Shown here: piece by piece, positions 1 to 5,948 of the stretch
Position numbering within the stretch: position 1 is the first letter of the stretch
Layout: every line of letters begins with the position of its first letter
Origin: Defluviicoccus sp.
Lineage (GTDB): Bacteria > Pseudomonadota > Alphaproteobacteria > MPNO01
Reading direction: 5' to 3'
Length of the DNA stretch: 5,948 nucleotides
Assembly (NCBI GenBank): GCA_028820945.1
Contig: JAPPHW010000398.1
Location: forward strand, 1 to 5,948
Made by a program: the position numbers and the translations under genes
The notes under the pieces: model-generated
The model's database searches: none
What the model was told of the DNA's origin: nothing
The model's input: the letters and a program-made list of their open reading frames with translations, nothing else

Positions 1-604
1 GATGCCGTCCGACATCGTCTGGCGCACCGGCGGGCTGGAGCAGCCGGGCCGCTATGGCGCTTATCCGCTGGATCTGCCGCCGGGAATCGAGGTCAGACCC
101 TTGCCGCCGGAGCGCAACCTGTCCGCGATGCTTGCGGCGGGCGAGCTTTCCGCGCTGGTCAGCGCGCGGGCGCCGTCCTGTTTCGGGGCGGGCGACGGCC
201 CGGTGCGGCGGCTCTTTCCCGACTATCGCGCGGCCGAGGAGGCGTATTACCGGAAATCCGGGCTCTACCCGATCATGCATCTGGTTGCGATGCGGGAGAG
301 TCTCGCCGAGGCGCATCCCTGGCTCCCGGCGAGCCTCTACAAGGCGTTCCGCGCGGCCAAGAACATCGCGGTCGCGGCGCTCGACGACGTGACCGCGCCG
401 CACGTCTCCGTACCCTGGATCGCCGCCGAGATCGAAAGGACCCGGGCGCTGCTGGGCCGCGACATCTGGCCCTACGGGTTCCAGGACAATTTGCGCGAGC
501 TGGAGGCGGTCGTGCGCTACTCCCACGCCCAGGGCCTCGCGGTCCGCGAGATGGACCCGGCCGAGCTGTTCCACCCGTCGACGCTGGAGAGCGCGCGGGT
601 GTAG
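1..604 (+). CDS. 4,5-dihydroxyphthalate decarboxylase-like protein (3' part, 5' end outside window)
   Basis: The reading frame is open from the first bases and ends at TAG 602-604, giving about 200 residues. The family (Pht5-like, on a periplasmic-binding-protein-like fold) is normally about 320-340 residues, so roughly the first 130 are missing and the Met encoded at base 2 is probably internal. Family-like segments are PSDIVWRTGG near the visible N-terminus, the GELSAL-ARAPSCF stretch (residues 47-61), the YRKSGLYPIMH block (83-93) and the C-terminal GRDIWPYGFQDN motif (152-163), followed by an ELFHPSTLE tail. Characterised members decarboxylate 4,5-dihydroxyphthalate to protocatechuate, but most relatives are untested and some are annotated as NMT1/THI5-like binding proteins, so substrate is uncertain. 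No signal peptide can be judged because the start is absent. It converges on the DHDPS-like gene and belongs to a transcript entering from the left. Confidence 0.8.
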   Translation, partial: MPSDIVWRTGGLEQPGRYGAYPLDLPPGIEVRPLPPERNLSAMLAAGELSALVSARAPSCFGAGDGPVRRLFPDYRAAEEAYYRKSGLYPIMHLVAMRESLAEAHPWLPASLYKAFRAAKNIAVAALDDVTAPHVSVPWIAAEIERTRALLGRDIWPYGFQDNLRELEAVVRYSHAQGLAVREMDPAELFHPSTLESARV

Positions 605-614
605 GCCGGACGTG

Positions 615-712
615 CGTCCTTCGATACGCGCCCTTCGGGCGCTACTCAGGATGAGGGGTTCTTTTCTTGCTCCTCATCCCGAGTAGGCGCGCCAGCGCCG
701 TATCGAGGGACG
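615..712. repeat. Large imperfect inverted repeat between convergent genes
   Basis: The left arm 615-656 (starting CGTCCTTCGATACG) and the right arm 672-712 are reverse complements over about 41 positions with a few mismatches and a 1-nt offset. They are separated by a T-rich 15-nt loop (657-671). The left arm also contains a perfect 6-bp hairpin GCGCCC-TTC-GGGCGC (628-642). The right arm ends at base 712, directly beside the stop codon of the minus-strand gene at 713. The CTCAGGATGAGG and CCTTCGGG words resemble dispersed intergenic palindromes abundant in many alphaproteobacterial genomes (recalled, not searched). Its position makes a bidirectional transcription terminator or mRNA 3'-end stabiliser plausible. 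Confidence 0.8.
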
Positions 713-1774
713 CTACGCCAGCCAGCGCTCCAGGTTCGCGGCGACGAAATCGTCGTCGGCGAGATCGGGATGGGCGGCGCGGACGCGGTCGATCTCCCCG
801 GCCTGGCCGGGGCTCAGCGTCTCGTCGGGATCGAGGCACCAGATGCCTTCCAGCAGCCCCTGGCGCCGGAGGATCTCGTGGCAGCCGGCGATGCAGCCCC
901 GGAACCCGTTGGCGACGTCGAAGATCGCGGCGTTGCAGTCGGTCACGCGGGAATCGAGCGCGAGCAGGTCCTCGTCCACGGCGCCGGCCTCTATCGCCGC
1001 GTGAACCCGCGCCAACAGCTCGACCGCGCGCCTCGTCCAGACGCTCCAGTGGCCGAGCAGCCCTCCCCGGATGCGGAGGCGGACTTCCTCGCCGCGACGC
1101 CGGACCGCCACGGGCACCGCAAGGTCCAGCACGATGTGGTCGTCGTTGCCGGTGTAGACGGCGATCCGATCCTCCGCTCCCGCCTCGACGATGCCGCGTA
1201 CGACATCGAAGGTGCGGTAGCGGTCGAACGGCGCGGCCTTGACGGCGATGGCGTTGTCGATCCCGGCGAACCGCCGCCAGAACGCCGCGGAAAGGGGGCG
1301 TCCGCCGACCGCGGGCTGGAGGTAGAACCCGACCAGCGGGATTTCGTCGGCGAGCCGCCGGCAATGCGCGACCAGCTCGTCCTCCGAGGCATCTTTCATC
1401 GCGCCGAGGCTGAGAAGCCCCGCGTGGTAGCCGAGCCGGACCGCGGTCTTCGCCTCGGCGACCGCCTGCCCGGTGCGCCCGGCGAGCCCGGCGATCATCG
1501 CGACGGGGCGGTTCGTCCATTCTTCGGCCGTCGCCGCCGCGAGCTCCAGCACGGTTTCGTAGAGGCCGGCCTCGCGGATGGCGAACTGGGTCGCGTGGAC
1601 GCCGACGGCGAGGCCGCCCGCGCCCGCGTCGAGGTAGTAGCGGGTCAGCGCGCGTTGGCGCCTGGAATCGAGTCTGCGCCCCGCATCGAGGGCCAGCGGG
1701 TGCGCCGGGACGACAGTGCCCCGCCGGATCAGGGCCCGCACGTCCGCCGGAATGTCGTTTCGCGTCAGTCCCAC
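713..1774 (-). CDS. Dihydrodipicolinate synthase (DHDPS)/N-acetylneuraminate lyase superfamily protein, noncanonical
   Basis: This is a cytoplasmic class I aldolase/dehydratase-type (alpha/beta)8 barrel of 353 residues. The Schiff-base lysine is K179 in IAVKAAPFDRY. The catalytic tyrosine is Y151 in GFYLQP. They are 28 residues apart, the same spacing as Y133 and K161 of E. coli DapA. The usual GTTGE substrate loop is replaced by GVHATQF (58-64), and the position matching DapA Arg138 appears to be valine (V156), so lysine biosynthesis is unlikely. A 2-keto acid aldolase, dehydratase or hydratase acting on another substrate is more likely. The protein is about 50 residues longer than DapA, with the extra length mainly C-terminal (WCLDPDE region onward). 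The start is GTG at 1774: an in-frame stop lies 36 nt upstream, no ATG lies between, and no strong Shine-Dalgarno is visible. It follows the TRAP binding protein by 86 nt on the same strand and is probably cotranscribed with it. Confidence 0.87.
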   Translation of the reverse strand: MGLTRNDIPADVRALIRRGTVVPAHPLALDAGRRLDSRRQRALTRYYLDAGAGGLAVGVHATQFAIREAGLYETVLELAAATAEEWTNRPVAMIAGLAGRTGQAVAEAKTAVRLGYHAGLLSLGAMKDASEDELVAHCRRLADEIPLVGFYLQPAVGGRPLSAAFWRRFAGIDNAIAVKAAPFDRYRTFDVVRGIVEAGAEDRIAVYTGNDDHIVLDLAVPVAVRRRGEEVRLRIRGGLLGHWSVWTRRAVELLARVHAAIEAGAVDEDLLALDSRVTDCNAAIFDVANGFRGCIAGCHEILRRQGLLEGIWCLDPDETLSPGQAGEIDRVRAAHPDLADDDFVAANLERWLA

Positions 1775-1813
1775 GATCGGCGACGATTCACGGGACGCGT
1801 ATCCTCAAGGGTT

Positions 1814-1844
1814 GCGGACGCCCCATGGAAGAAGAGGCGTCCGC
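1814..1844 (-). terminator. Perfect 9-bp stem hairpin between the binding-protein and DHDPS-like genes
   Basis: GCGGACGCC (1814-1822) pairs exactly with GGCGTCCGC (1836-1844) around a 13-nt purine-rich loop (1823-1835). It starts 17 nt beyond the stop codon of the TRAP binding-protein gene and 40 nt before the next start on the minus strand. No U-tract follows on the minus strand, so a classic intrinsic terminator is not supported. An attenuating or mRNA-stabilising hairpin that raises the level of the binding protein over the downstream enzyme, as often seen in transporter operons, is equally likely. Confidence 0.4.
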
Positions 1845-1860
1845 GCATCCCGGCGACTCG

Positions 1861-2865
1861 CTATTTCTTGCGCGTCGCCGCAACCGCTTCCTTGAGAAGC
1901 GCATACATTTCCTTTGTCCTCGGATCGTCGGCGAGGATTTCGTCGGCGATCGGACCGGCAAGACGGCGAAGCTTTTCCTGGTCTTGCTCGGACAGGCGAT
2001 ACACGTTGGCGTCGCGCGCCCAGTTCTCTTCCGCCTTCTTGGTCAGATCGACGCCCCATTTGCCGGCATGCGGCGTAACGCCCTGGCCGGCCGCGAACAC
2101 GATGTCCCGGAGGTCGCTCGGCAGCTTCTGGAGCCAGAGATTGCTGAGGAACTGGCCGCAGGTTATCTGTGCCATGCCGGTCAGCGTGATGTGCTTGGCG
2201 ACAGTGTAGAACTTCGACGGGTACATCACGATGACCGCGCTGCGCACGCCGTCGATGACCCGCTGCTGCATCGCCGGAAGCACCTCGGTATAGGGCATCG
2301 GCACGCCCGTCGCGCCGAGCTTCGAGATGAAGGCGCGCTCGAGCGGGGTCGCGAGCACCCGGATCTTCCGGCCCTTGATGTCCTCGAGCGTCTTGAACGG
2401 TGCGATCGTCGCGATCGACGTGTTGCCGCAGGCCCACAGATAGTTCGCCGTGAATCCCTTTTTCGCGCCCAGCTTTCCGAACTTCTCGCGGAACGGCGGA
2501 TGGTTCACCGCCCTGTGTGCGTGGCCGATATCTTCGAAGATGCCCGGCGCGTCGGTCACCATGAAGGCGCGTTCGATACCGACGAAAAAGCCGGGAGGGA
2601 TGTTGAAAGCCTCCTGCGTGCCGAGCTGAATGCCCTCGATCTGGCGTGGAATCTTGCCCAGCTGGCCGGCGGGGAAAACCCTGACCTGGATCCGGCCGTT
2701 CGATTTCGCCTCCACTTCCTTCTTCACCCAAAGGGCGGAGAAGTGGTTCGAGTCGTTGATCGTGGGCATCCCGATCTTCATCGTGAAGGTCTTCTGCGCC
2801 AGCGCTCCGGAGCAAACCATGGCGCTTGCCGCAAGCGTTGCGACTACCGAAATAGATCGTTTCAC
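1861..2865 (-). CDS. TRAP transporter substrate-binding protein, DctP family
   Basis: This is a periplasmic extracytoplasmic solute receptor of 334 residues, the usual DctP length. The start is GTG at 2865: a GGGAG Shine-Dalgarno lies about 8 nt upstream, and the product opens with a clean Sec signal peptide (MKRS, then a hydrophobic run, with a probable cut after GALA at residue 23). Upstream in-frame extension would add an Arg-rich stretch that spoils the signal. Family features are VFPAGQLGK (64-72), the KGRKIRV motif (164-170) with R169 as the likely carboxylate-binding arginine, and MPYTEVLPAMQQRVIDGV (190-207), the hallmark of DctP proteins. The ligand is therefore probably a carboxylate, identity unknown. 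The DctQ and DctM membrane subunits are not in this window, so it either works with a permease encoded elsewhere or is an orphan receptor. It is the first gene of the minus-strand unit. Confidence 0.93.
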   Translation of the reverse strand: MKRSISVVATLAASAMVCSGALAQKTFTMKIGMPTINDSNHFSALWVKKEVEAKSNGRIQVRVFPAGQLGKIPRQIEGIQLGTQEAFNIPPGFFVGIERAFMVTDAPGIFEDIGHAHRAVNHPPFREKFGKLGAKKGFTANYLWACGNTSIATIAPFKTLEDIKGRKIRVLATPLERAFISKLGATGVPMPYTEVLPAMQQRVIDGVRSAVIVMYPSKFYTVAKHITLTGMAQITCGQFLSNLWLQKLPSDLRDIVFAAGQGVTPHAGKWGVDLTKKAEENWARDANVYRLSEQDQEKLRRLAGPIADEILADDPRTKEMYALLKEAVAATRKK

Positions 2866-3065
2866 TCTGCATCTCCCGTTTGGAATTCGGCGACTTGCGG
2901 ACCGACGGTTCCGGAACGGCATCGGAGCGCCGCCAGGGTCCGCACCGAAACGTAGCACCCCGACGCCCGCGCGGCCAAACCCGTCACCGGTTCGAATGAA
3001 GGCCCAAATGGACGCCGCCCTTGCGACGGACTAGGCTTTCCCGCGCCGAACCGTGGGGCCCGCCG
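2866..3065. promoter_or_regulatory. Divergent intergenic control region with dyad symmetry
   Basis: This 200-bp gap separates the starts of two outward-facing transcription units, so promoters for both should lie here. A perfect 10-bp palindrome GTTCCGGAAC (2908-2917) sits inside an 8-bp inverted repeat TGCGGACC (2896-2903) / GGTCCGCA (2937-2944). CGGTTC/GAACCG words recur at 2906, near 2988 and near 3047. Such symmetry is what a regulator-binding site would look like, but no regulator gene is in the window and I could not identify convincing -35/-10 boxes. Confidence 0.4.
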
Positions 3066-3947
3066 ATGACCGAATTCCTGCCGATCGCCTATCCGCCGGT
3101 TCCCAACCCGCGCCGTCCCGATTTCCGCCTGCCGCCGGGCACCTGCGACAGCCATTTTCACGTCATGGGCCCGCCCGACCGGTTCCCCTTCGCCGACACC
3201 AAGGCCTACGTGCCGGCGACCGCGCCGTTCGAGCATTACATGAACCTGGCGGACCTGCTTGGGATCGACCGCGGCGTGGTGACCCAGCCGATGGGGCACG
3301 GCTTCGACAACGGCGTGACGCTCGACGCGGTCGCGAGGTCCGACGGGCGGTTCCGCGCGGTGTTGAAGGCAGACGACCGGTTCTCGGCGGCGGACTACAG
3401 GTCCTTCCACGAACAGGGCGCGCGCGGCGTCAGGTTGACGCTGTTTACCGGGGCGGGCGGCGGGATGGATCTCGCCATGTTCGACCGGGTGATCGCGGCG
3501 ATCGCGCCGCATGGCTGGTCGGCGACGTTGCACGCCATGCCCGAGCAGCTCATCGAGGCGGCGGACTGGATCGCGAAAATCCCGATTCCCGTGGTGATCG
3601 ACCATTTCGGTCGGATCGACGTGACCCACGGGCTCGATCAGCCGGGCTTCCGCGCGTATCTCGACCTGATCCGCCTGCCGCATGTCTGGGCCAAGGTCTG
3701 CTGCGCGGAACGGCTGACGAAGACCGGCCACCCCTATGACGACGTGATGCCCTTCGTCCACGCCACGGTCGCCGCCGCGCCGGAACGCCTGATCTGGGGC
3801 ACCGACTGGCCGCACACCCAGCGCTGGACGCCGGGCGAAATGTGCGACGACGGCGACCTGGTGGACCTGGTCCCGGTCATGGTCCCCGATCCCGGGACGC
3901 GGCACCGGATGCTGGTCGAGAACCCGGCCGCGCTGTTCGATTTCTGA
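3066..3947 (+). CDS. Amidohydrolase family protein, LigI-like (2-pyrone-4,6-dicarboxylate lactonase / galactarolactone isomerase group)
   Basis: This is a 293-residue cytoplasmic TIM-barrel hydrolase of the amidohydrolase superfamily (COG3618 type). Catalytic-site residues are visible: CDSHFHV (H30, H32), H156 in TLHAM, H180 in VIDHFGR, and D247 in GTDWPH. Relatives hydrolyse the lactone of 2-pyrone-4,6-dicarboxylate (LigI) or isomerise D-galactarolactone. ATG 3066 is chosen because it gives the same length as I recall for LigI and has a GGGG element 7 nt upstream; a TTG at 3021 would add 15 poorly supported residues. Compared with LigI as I remember it, R123, R183 and R216 have counterparts, but the second Arg after the VRL motif is absent and the active-site Tyr is replaced by H156. 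The substrate may therefore differ. It is the first gene of the plus-strand operon. Confidence 0.88.
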   Translation: MTEFLPIAYPPVPNPRRPDFRLPPGTCDSHFHVMGPPDRFPFADTKAYVPATAPFEHYMNLADLLGIDRGVVTQPMGHGFDNGVTLDAVARSDGRFRAVLKADDRFSAADYRSFHEQGARGVRLTLFTGAGGGMDLAMFDRVIAAIAPHGWSATLHAMPEQLIEAADWIAKIPIPVVIDHFGRIDVTHGLDQPGFRAYLDLIRLPHVWAKVCCAERLTKTGHPYDDVMPFVHATVAAAPERLIWGTDWPHTQRWTPGEMCDDGDLVDLVPVMVPDPGTRHRMLVENPAALFDF

Positions 3948-3954
3948 GGCGCGT

Positions 3955-4992
3955 ATGACGGAGCCGCCCGATCCCCTGCCGGAGCGTTTCGCCGACGTGG
4001 AGGCGCTCGAAGAGTTCATGACCCGGCCCGATCCGGCGCTGACCGACGATCTCGCCGCGGTCGACGGCGACATCATGATCCTCGGCGTGGGCGGCAAGAT
4101 GGGGCCGACGCTCGCGCGGCTGGCCAGGCGCGCCGCGCCGGGAAAGCGCATTGTCGGGGTCGCCCGGTTCTCGGAGCCCGGTGTCGAGGCCAGGCTCCAG
4201 GGCTGGGACATCGAGACGATCCGTGTCGATCTTCTCGACCGTGGCGCGGTGGAGGCGCTGCCGCGCGTTCCCAACCTGATCTTCATGGCCGGGCGCAAGT
4301 TCGGGACGACGGGGAACCTGCCGCTCACATGGGCAATGAACGCGCACGTCCCGGCCACGGTGGCGGAGACGTTCAGGGATTCGCGGATCGTCGCCTTCTC
4401 CACCGGCAACGTCTATCCCTGGGTCGAGATTGCCGGCGGCGGCGCGACCGAGGCGACGCCGCTCGGCGCGATGGGCGAATACGCGCAGTCCTGCGTCGGC
4501 CGCGAACGCGCGTTCGAGTACTTCTCCGCGAAGTATGGGACTCCCGGTCGGCTGTTCCGCCTCAACTACGCGATCGACATGCGCTACGGCGTGCTTTGGG
4601 ACGTTGCGCGCAAGGTGCTGAGCGGCGAGGCGATCGACGTGACCGCGGGCCATGTCAACGTGATCTGGCAGGGCGACGCCAATTCGGTCGCGCTCCGCTG
4701 CTTGCGCCATTGCACGACGCCGACCGCGCCGCTCAACGTCAGCGGGCCCGAGACGATCAGCGTGCGTGCACTGGCCCGCGCGTTCGGGGAGCGGATGGAG
4801 AGAGCGCCCGATATCGTCGGCGAGGAGGCAGAGCGCGGCTGGTTGGTCGATACCTCGGCCTGCCACGCGCTGTTCGGCTATCCCCGGGTGCCTCTGGAAC
4901 GGATGATCGACTGGGTGGCCGACTGGGTCGGGCGCGGCATGGAAAGCCTCGAGAAGCCGACGGACTATGACAGCCGCGACGGATCCTTTTGA
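3955..4992 (+). CDS. NAD-dependent epimerase/dehydratase (extended SDR-like) protein with altered catalytic motif
   Basis: This 345-residue protein has a Rossmann fold. The glycine motif GVGGKMG (44-50) fits GxxGxxG and is preceded by a ~37-residue N-terminal extension. FSTGNVYPW (148-156) matches the strand carrying the catalytic Ser/Thr region, and [16 protein letters not shown] (174-189) sits where YxxxK is expected. Here Y176 is kept but the lysine is Cys180. [14 protein letters not shown] (261-274) is the usual extended-SDR C-terminal segment used for sugar-nucleotide-type substrates. Cofactor binding is likely; the reaction is unknown, and it may be a redox enzyme, epimerase, or a non-catalytic binder. 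ATG 3955 has GAGG 5 nt upstream and lies 7 nt after the lactonase stop, so the two genes are cotranscribed. Uronate dehydrogenase would be a tempting call given the lactonase neighbour, but the missing Lys argues against a simple assignment. Confidence 0.85.
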   Translation: MTEPPDPLPERFADVEALEEFMTRPDPALTDDLAAVDGDIMILGVGGKMGPTLARLARRAAPGKRIVGVARFSEPGVEARLQGWDIETIRVDLLDRGAVEALPRVPNLIFMAGRKFGTTGNLPLTWAMNAHVPATVAETFRDSRIVAFSTGNVYPWVEIAGGGATEATPLGAMGEYAQSCVGRERAFEYFSAKYGTPGRLFRLNYAIDMRYGVLWDVARKVLSGEAIDVTAGHVNVIWQGDANSVALRCLRHCTTPTAPLNVSGPETISVRALARAFGERMERAPDIVGEEAERGWLVDTSACHALFGYPRVPLERMIDWVADWVGRGMESLEKPTDYDSRDGSF

Positions 4993-5839
4993 GGGGCTGA
5001 CCCTTGCCCCGCTGACCGTCGCCGACGCGGCGCGCGGGGCTGCGCTGTCGCAAGAGATAGGCTGGAACCAGAACCTGGCCGACTGGCGCTACATGCTGGC
5101 CAACGGCTTCGGCCACGGGCGGACCGATGCGAACGGCAAGCTGGTGGGCTCGGCGATGGCGCTCGGCTACGGCGCCTTCGCGTGGGTCTGCATGGTGCTG
5201 GTGAGCCCGGACCGGCGGCGGCGCGGCATCGCGACGGACCTGATGAACCGCGTGCTCGTGGATCTGGAGAACGCCGGCACGATCGCCGGGCTCGACGCGA
5301 CGCCCGACGGGCGCGAGGTCTACAAGCATCTGGGTTTCGAAGACATCTACAGGATCGAACGCTACTGGGCGGAGTCCGTCGCGCCCGCCGGGGCGCCTCG
5401 GACGGCGGCGGATATCGGTCTCGCCGGCAAGGACGACATCGCGGAGATAGCGGAGCGCGATTCACGGGTCTTCGGCGGCGACCGGTCGGCCCTCCTCGCT
5501 TCGCTCCTGCGGCGCCGGCCGGACCGCGCCTTCGTTGCCCGGAAGGGCGATACGCTGACCGGCTACGCGCTTGCCCGCGACGGTCGCCAGGCGACCCAGA
5601 TCGGCCCGCTCGTCGCCGACGATCCCGGCACCGCCGTCGCGCTCGCGGCGCGGGCGCTCGCCGGGCTCGATGGCCAGGCGGTCATCGATTGCCCCAGCCG
5701 CCACCGGGCGCTGATCGAATGGCTGGGAGCATCCGGATTCGCCTATCAGCGCCCCTATATCCGCATGCTGCGCGACCGTTCCGATCCGCTGGACGACGCC
5801 GATTGGGTATACGCCCTGGCGGGTCCGGAATTAGGATAA
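4967..5839 (+). CDS. GNAT family N-acetyltransferase with C-terminal second domain
   Basis: This 290-residue cytoplasmic protein has an N-terminal GNAT domain (about residues 10-135). The acetyl-CoA pyrophosphate-binding motif is [10 protein letters not shown] (84-93), matching R-x-x-G-x-A, on the strand after VCMVLVSPD, with VYKHLGFE (118-125) as the typical GNAT end motif. The C-terminal half (about 145-285) contains [17 protein letters not shown] (210-226) and [13 protein letters not shown] (246-258), resembling the Acetyltransf_18-type domain that follows GNAT in YitH-like proteins. The acceptor substrate is unknown; a small metabolite or a protein lysine are both possible. ATG 4967 lies inside the upstream gene (26-nt overlap, different frame) with a GAGAAG element about 10 nt upstream, so translation is probably coupled. 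The TAA at 5837-5839 closes an intact gene, and nothing downstream is recognisable. Confidence 0.87.
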   Translation: MTAATDPFEGLTLAPLTVADAARGAALSQEIGWNQNLADWRYMLANGFGHGRTDANGKLVGSAMALGYGAFAWVCMVLVSPDRRRRGIATDLMNRVLVDLENAGTIAGLDATPDGREVYKHLGFEDIYRIERYWAESVAPAGAPRTAADIGLAGKDDIAEIAERDSRVFGGDRSALLASLLRRRPDRAFVARKGDTLTGYALARDGRQATQIGPLVADDPGTAVALAARALAGLDGQAVIDCPSRHRALIEWLGASGFAYQRPYIRMLRDRSDPLDDADWVYALAGPELG

Positions 5840-5883
5840 ATTTGTCCGGTTCTGACGGAAACGCACCCCCGCGTCCCCGCCGC

Positions 5884-5948
5884 GGGGGGGGGGGCCGCGG
5901 GGGGGGGGGGGCGGCGCCGCCCCGCCCCCCCCCCCCCCCCCCCCCCCC
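5884..5948. repeat. Poly-G / poly-C low-complexity contig end
   Basis: The tail consists of G11 (5884-5894), G13 (5899-5911) and C24 (5925-5948), separated by short G/C-only linkers. From about 5866 there is no A at all and only one T (at 5874). This is unlike the rest of the window and typical of a sequencing or assembly artefact at a contig end. Poly-G read tails from two-colour chemistry would produce exactly G runs on one strand and C runs on the other. No gene is seen between 5840 and the end. Confidence 0.85.

Noticed and set aside
642..1520. Long open frames antisense or out of frame to the DHDPS-like gene, including a 479-codon plus-strand frame at 770-2209
   Set aside because: They are Arg/Pro/Gly-rich with no recognisable domains, overlap well-supported genes, and arise from high GC content with few stop codons.
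2946..2984. Weak sigma-70-like pair on the minus strand (TTTGGC-like and TACGTT-like, about 18 nt apart)
   Set aside because: Poor match to consensus in GC-rich DNA; such pairs are expected by chance.
3008..3034. Eight-codon open frame starting ATG at 3008 just upstream of the lactonase gene, considered as a leader peptide
   Set aside because: No Shine-Dalgarno, no run of regulatory codons and no attenuator-like hairpin after it.
3021..3065. TTG at 3021 as an alternative start for the lactonase gene
   Set aside because: No ribosome binding site upstream, and the 15 added residues are not family-like; ATG 3066 gives the typical length.
2862..4409. A 515-codon minus-strand open frame across the lactonase and SDR-like genes
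   Set aside because: Low-complexity His/Arg/Pro-rich translation antisense to two clear enzymes, with no domain signal.
5840..5865. Possible terminator after the GNAT gene (TCCG...CGGA)
   Set aside because: Only a 4-bp stem with no U-tract; too weak to call.
5884..5911. G-runs as a potential G-quadruplex
   Set aside because: They are most simply explained as sequencing artefact at the contig end.

Overview
The window is very GC-rich throughout. Its gene families, and a CCTTCGGG-containing intergenic palindrome of a type common in alphaproteobacteria, suggest an alphaproteobacterium, probably a free-living soil, water or marine organism that lives on organic acids or aromatics. This is inference from composition and families. 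No rRNA, tRNA, CRISPR or transposase is visible. The last ~70 bases are homopolymeric G and C and look like the frayed end of a draft contig.

Layout: (1) 1-604 (+) is the 3' two thirds of a gene for a 4,5-dihydroxyphthalate decarboxylase-like protein, cut by the window edge. (2) 605-712 is filled by a large imperfect inverted repeat between two convergent genes. (3) 2865-713 (-) is a two-gene unit. A TRAP-type (DctP) periplasmic binding protein comes first, then a noncanonical protein of the DHDPS/aldolase superfamily. A perfect 9-bp hairpin lies between them. (4) 2866-3065 is a ~200-bp divergent regulatory region with dyad symmetry. (5) 3066-5839 (+) is a tight three-gene operon: a LigI-like metal-type amidohydrolase/lactonase, an NAD(P)-binding epimerase/dehydratase-like protein, and a GNAT acetyltransferase with a C-terminal second domain. 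The first two genes are 7 nt apart and the last two overlap by 26 nt. (6) 5840-5948 is the downstream tail, ending in poly-G and poly-C.

The divergent block reads as a small catabolic cassette: periplasmic capture of an organic acid, Schiff-base aldolase/dehydratase chemistry, lactone hydrolysis or isomerisation, and a nucleotide-dependent redox or epimerase-type step. Two known pathways use similar parts. One is 2-pyrone-4,6-dicarboxylate (protocatechuate 4,5-cleavage) catabolism; the nearby phthalate-decarboxylase-like gene would fit this. The other is oxidative uronate/aldarate-lactone catabolism. Neither fits fully: the lactonase appears to lack some LigI substrate contacts, the DHDPS-like protein lacks the DapA carboxylate-binding Arg, and the SDR-like protein has Cys where the catalytic Lys of YxxxK should be. 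The substrate is therefore unknown, and the cassette is the best candidate here for an uncharacterised pathway.
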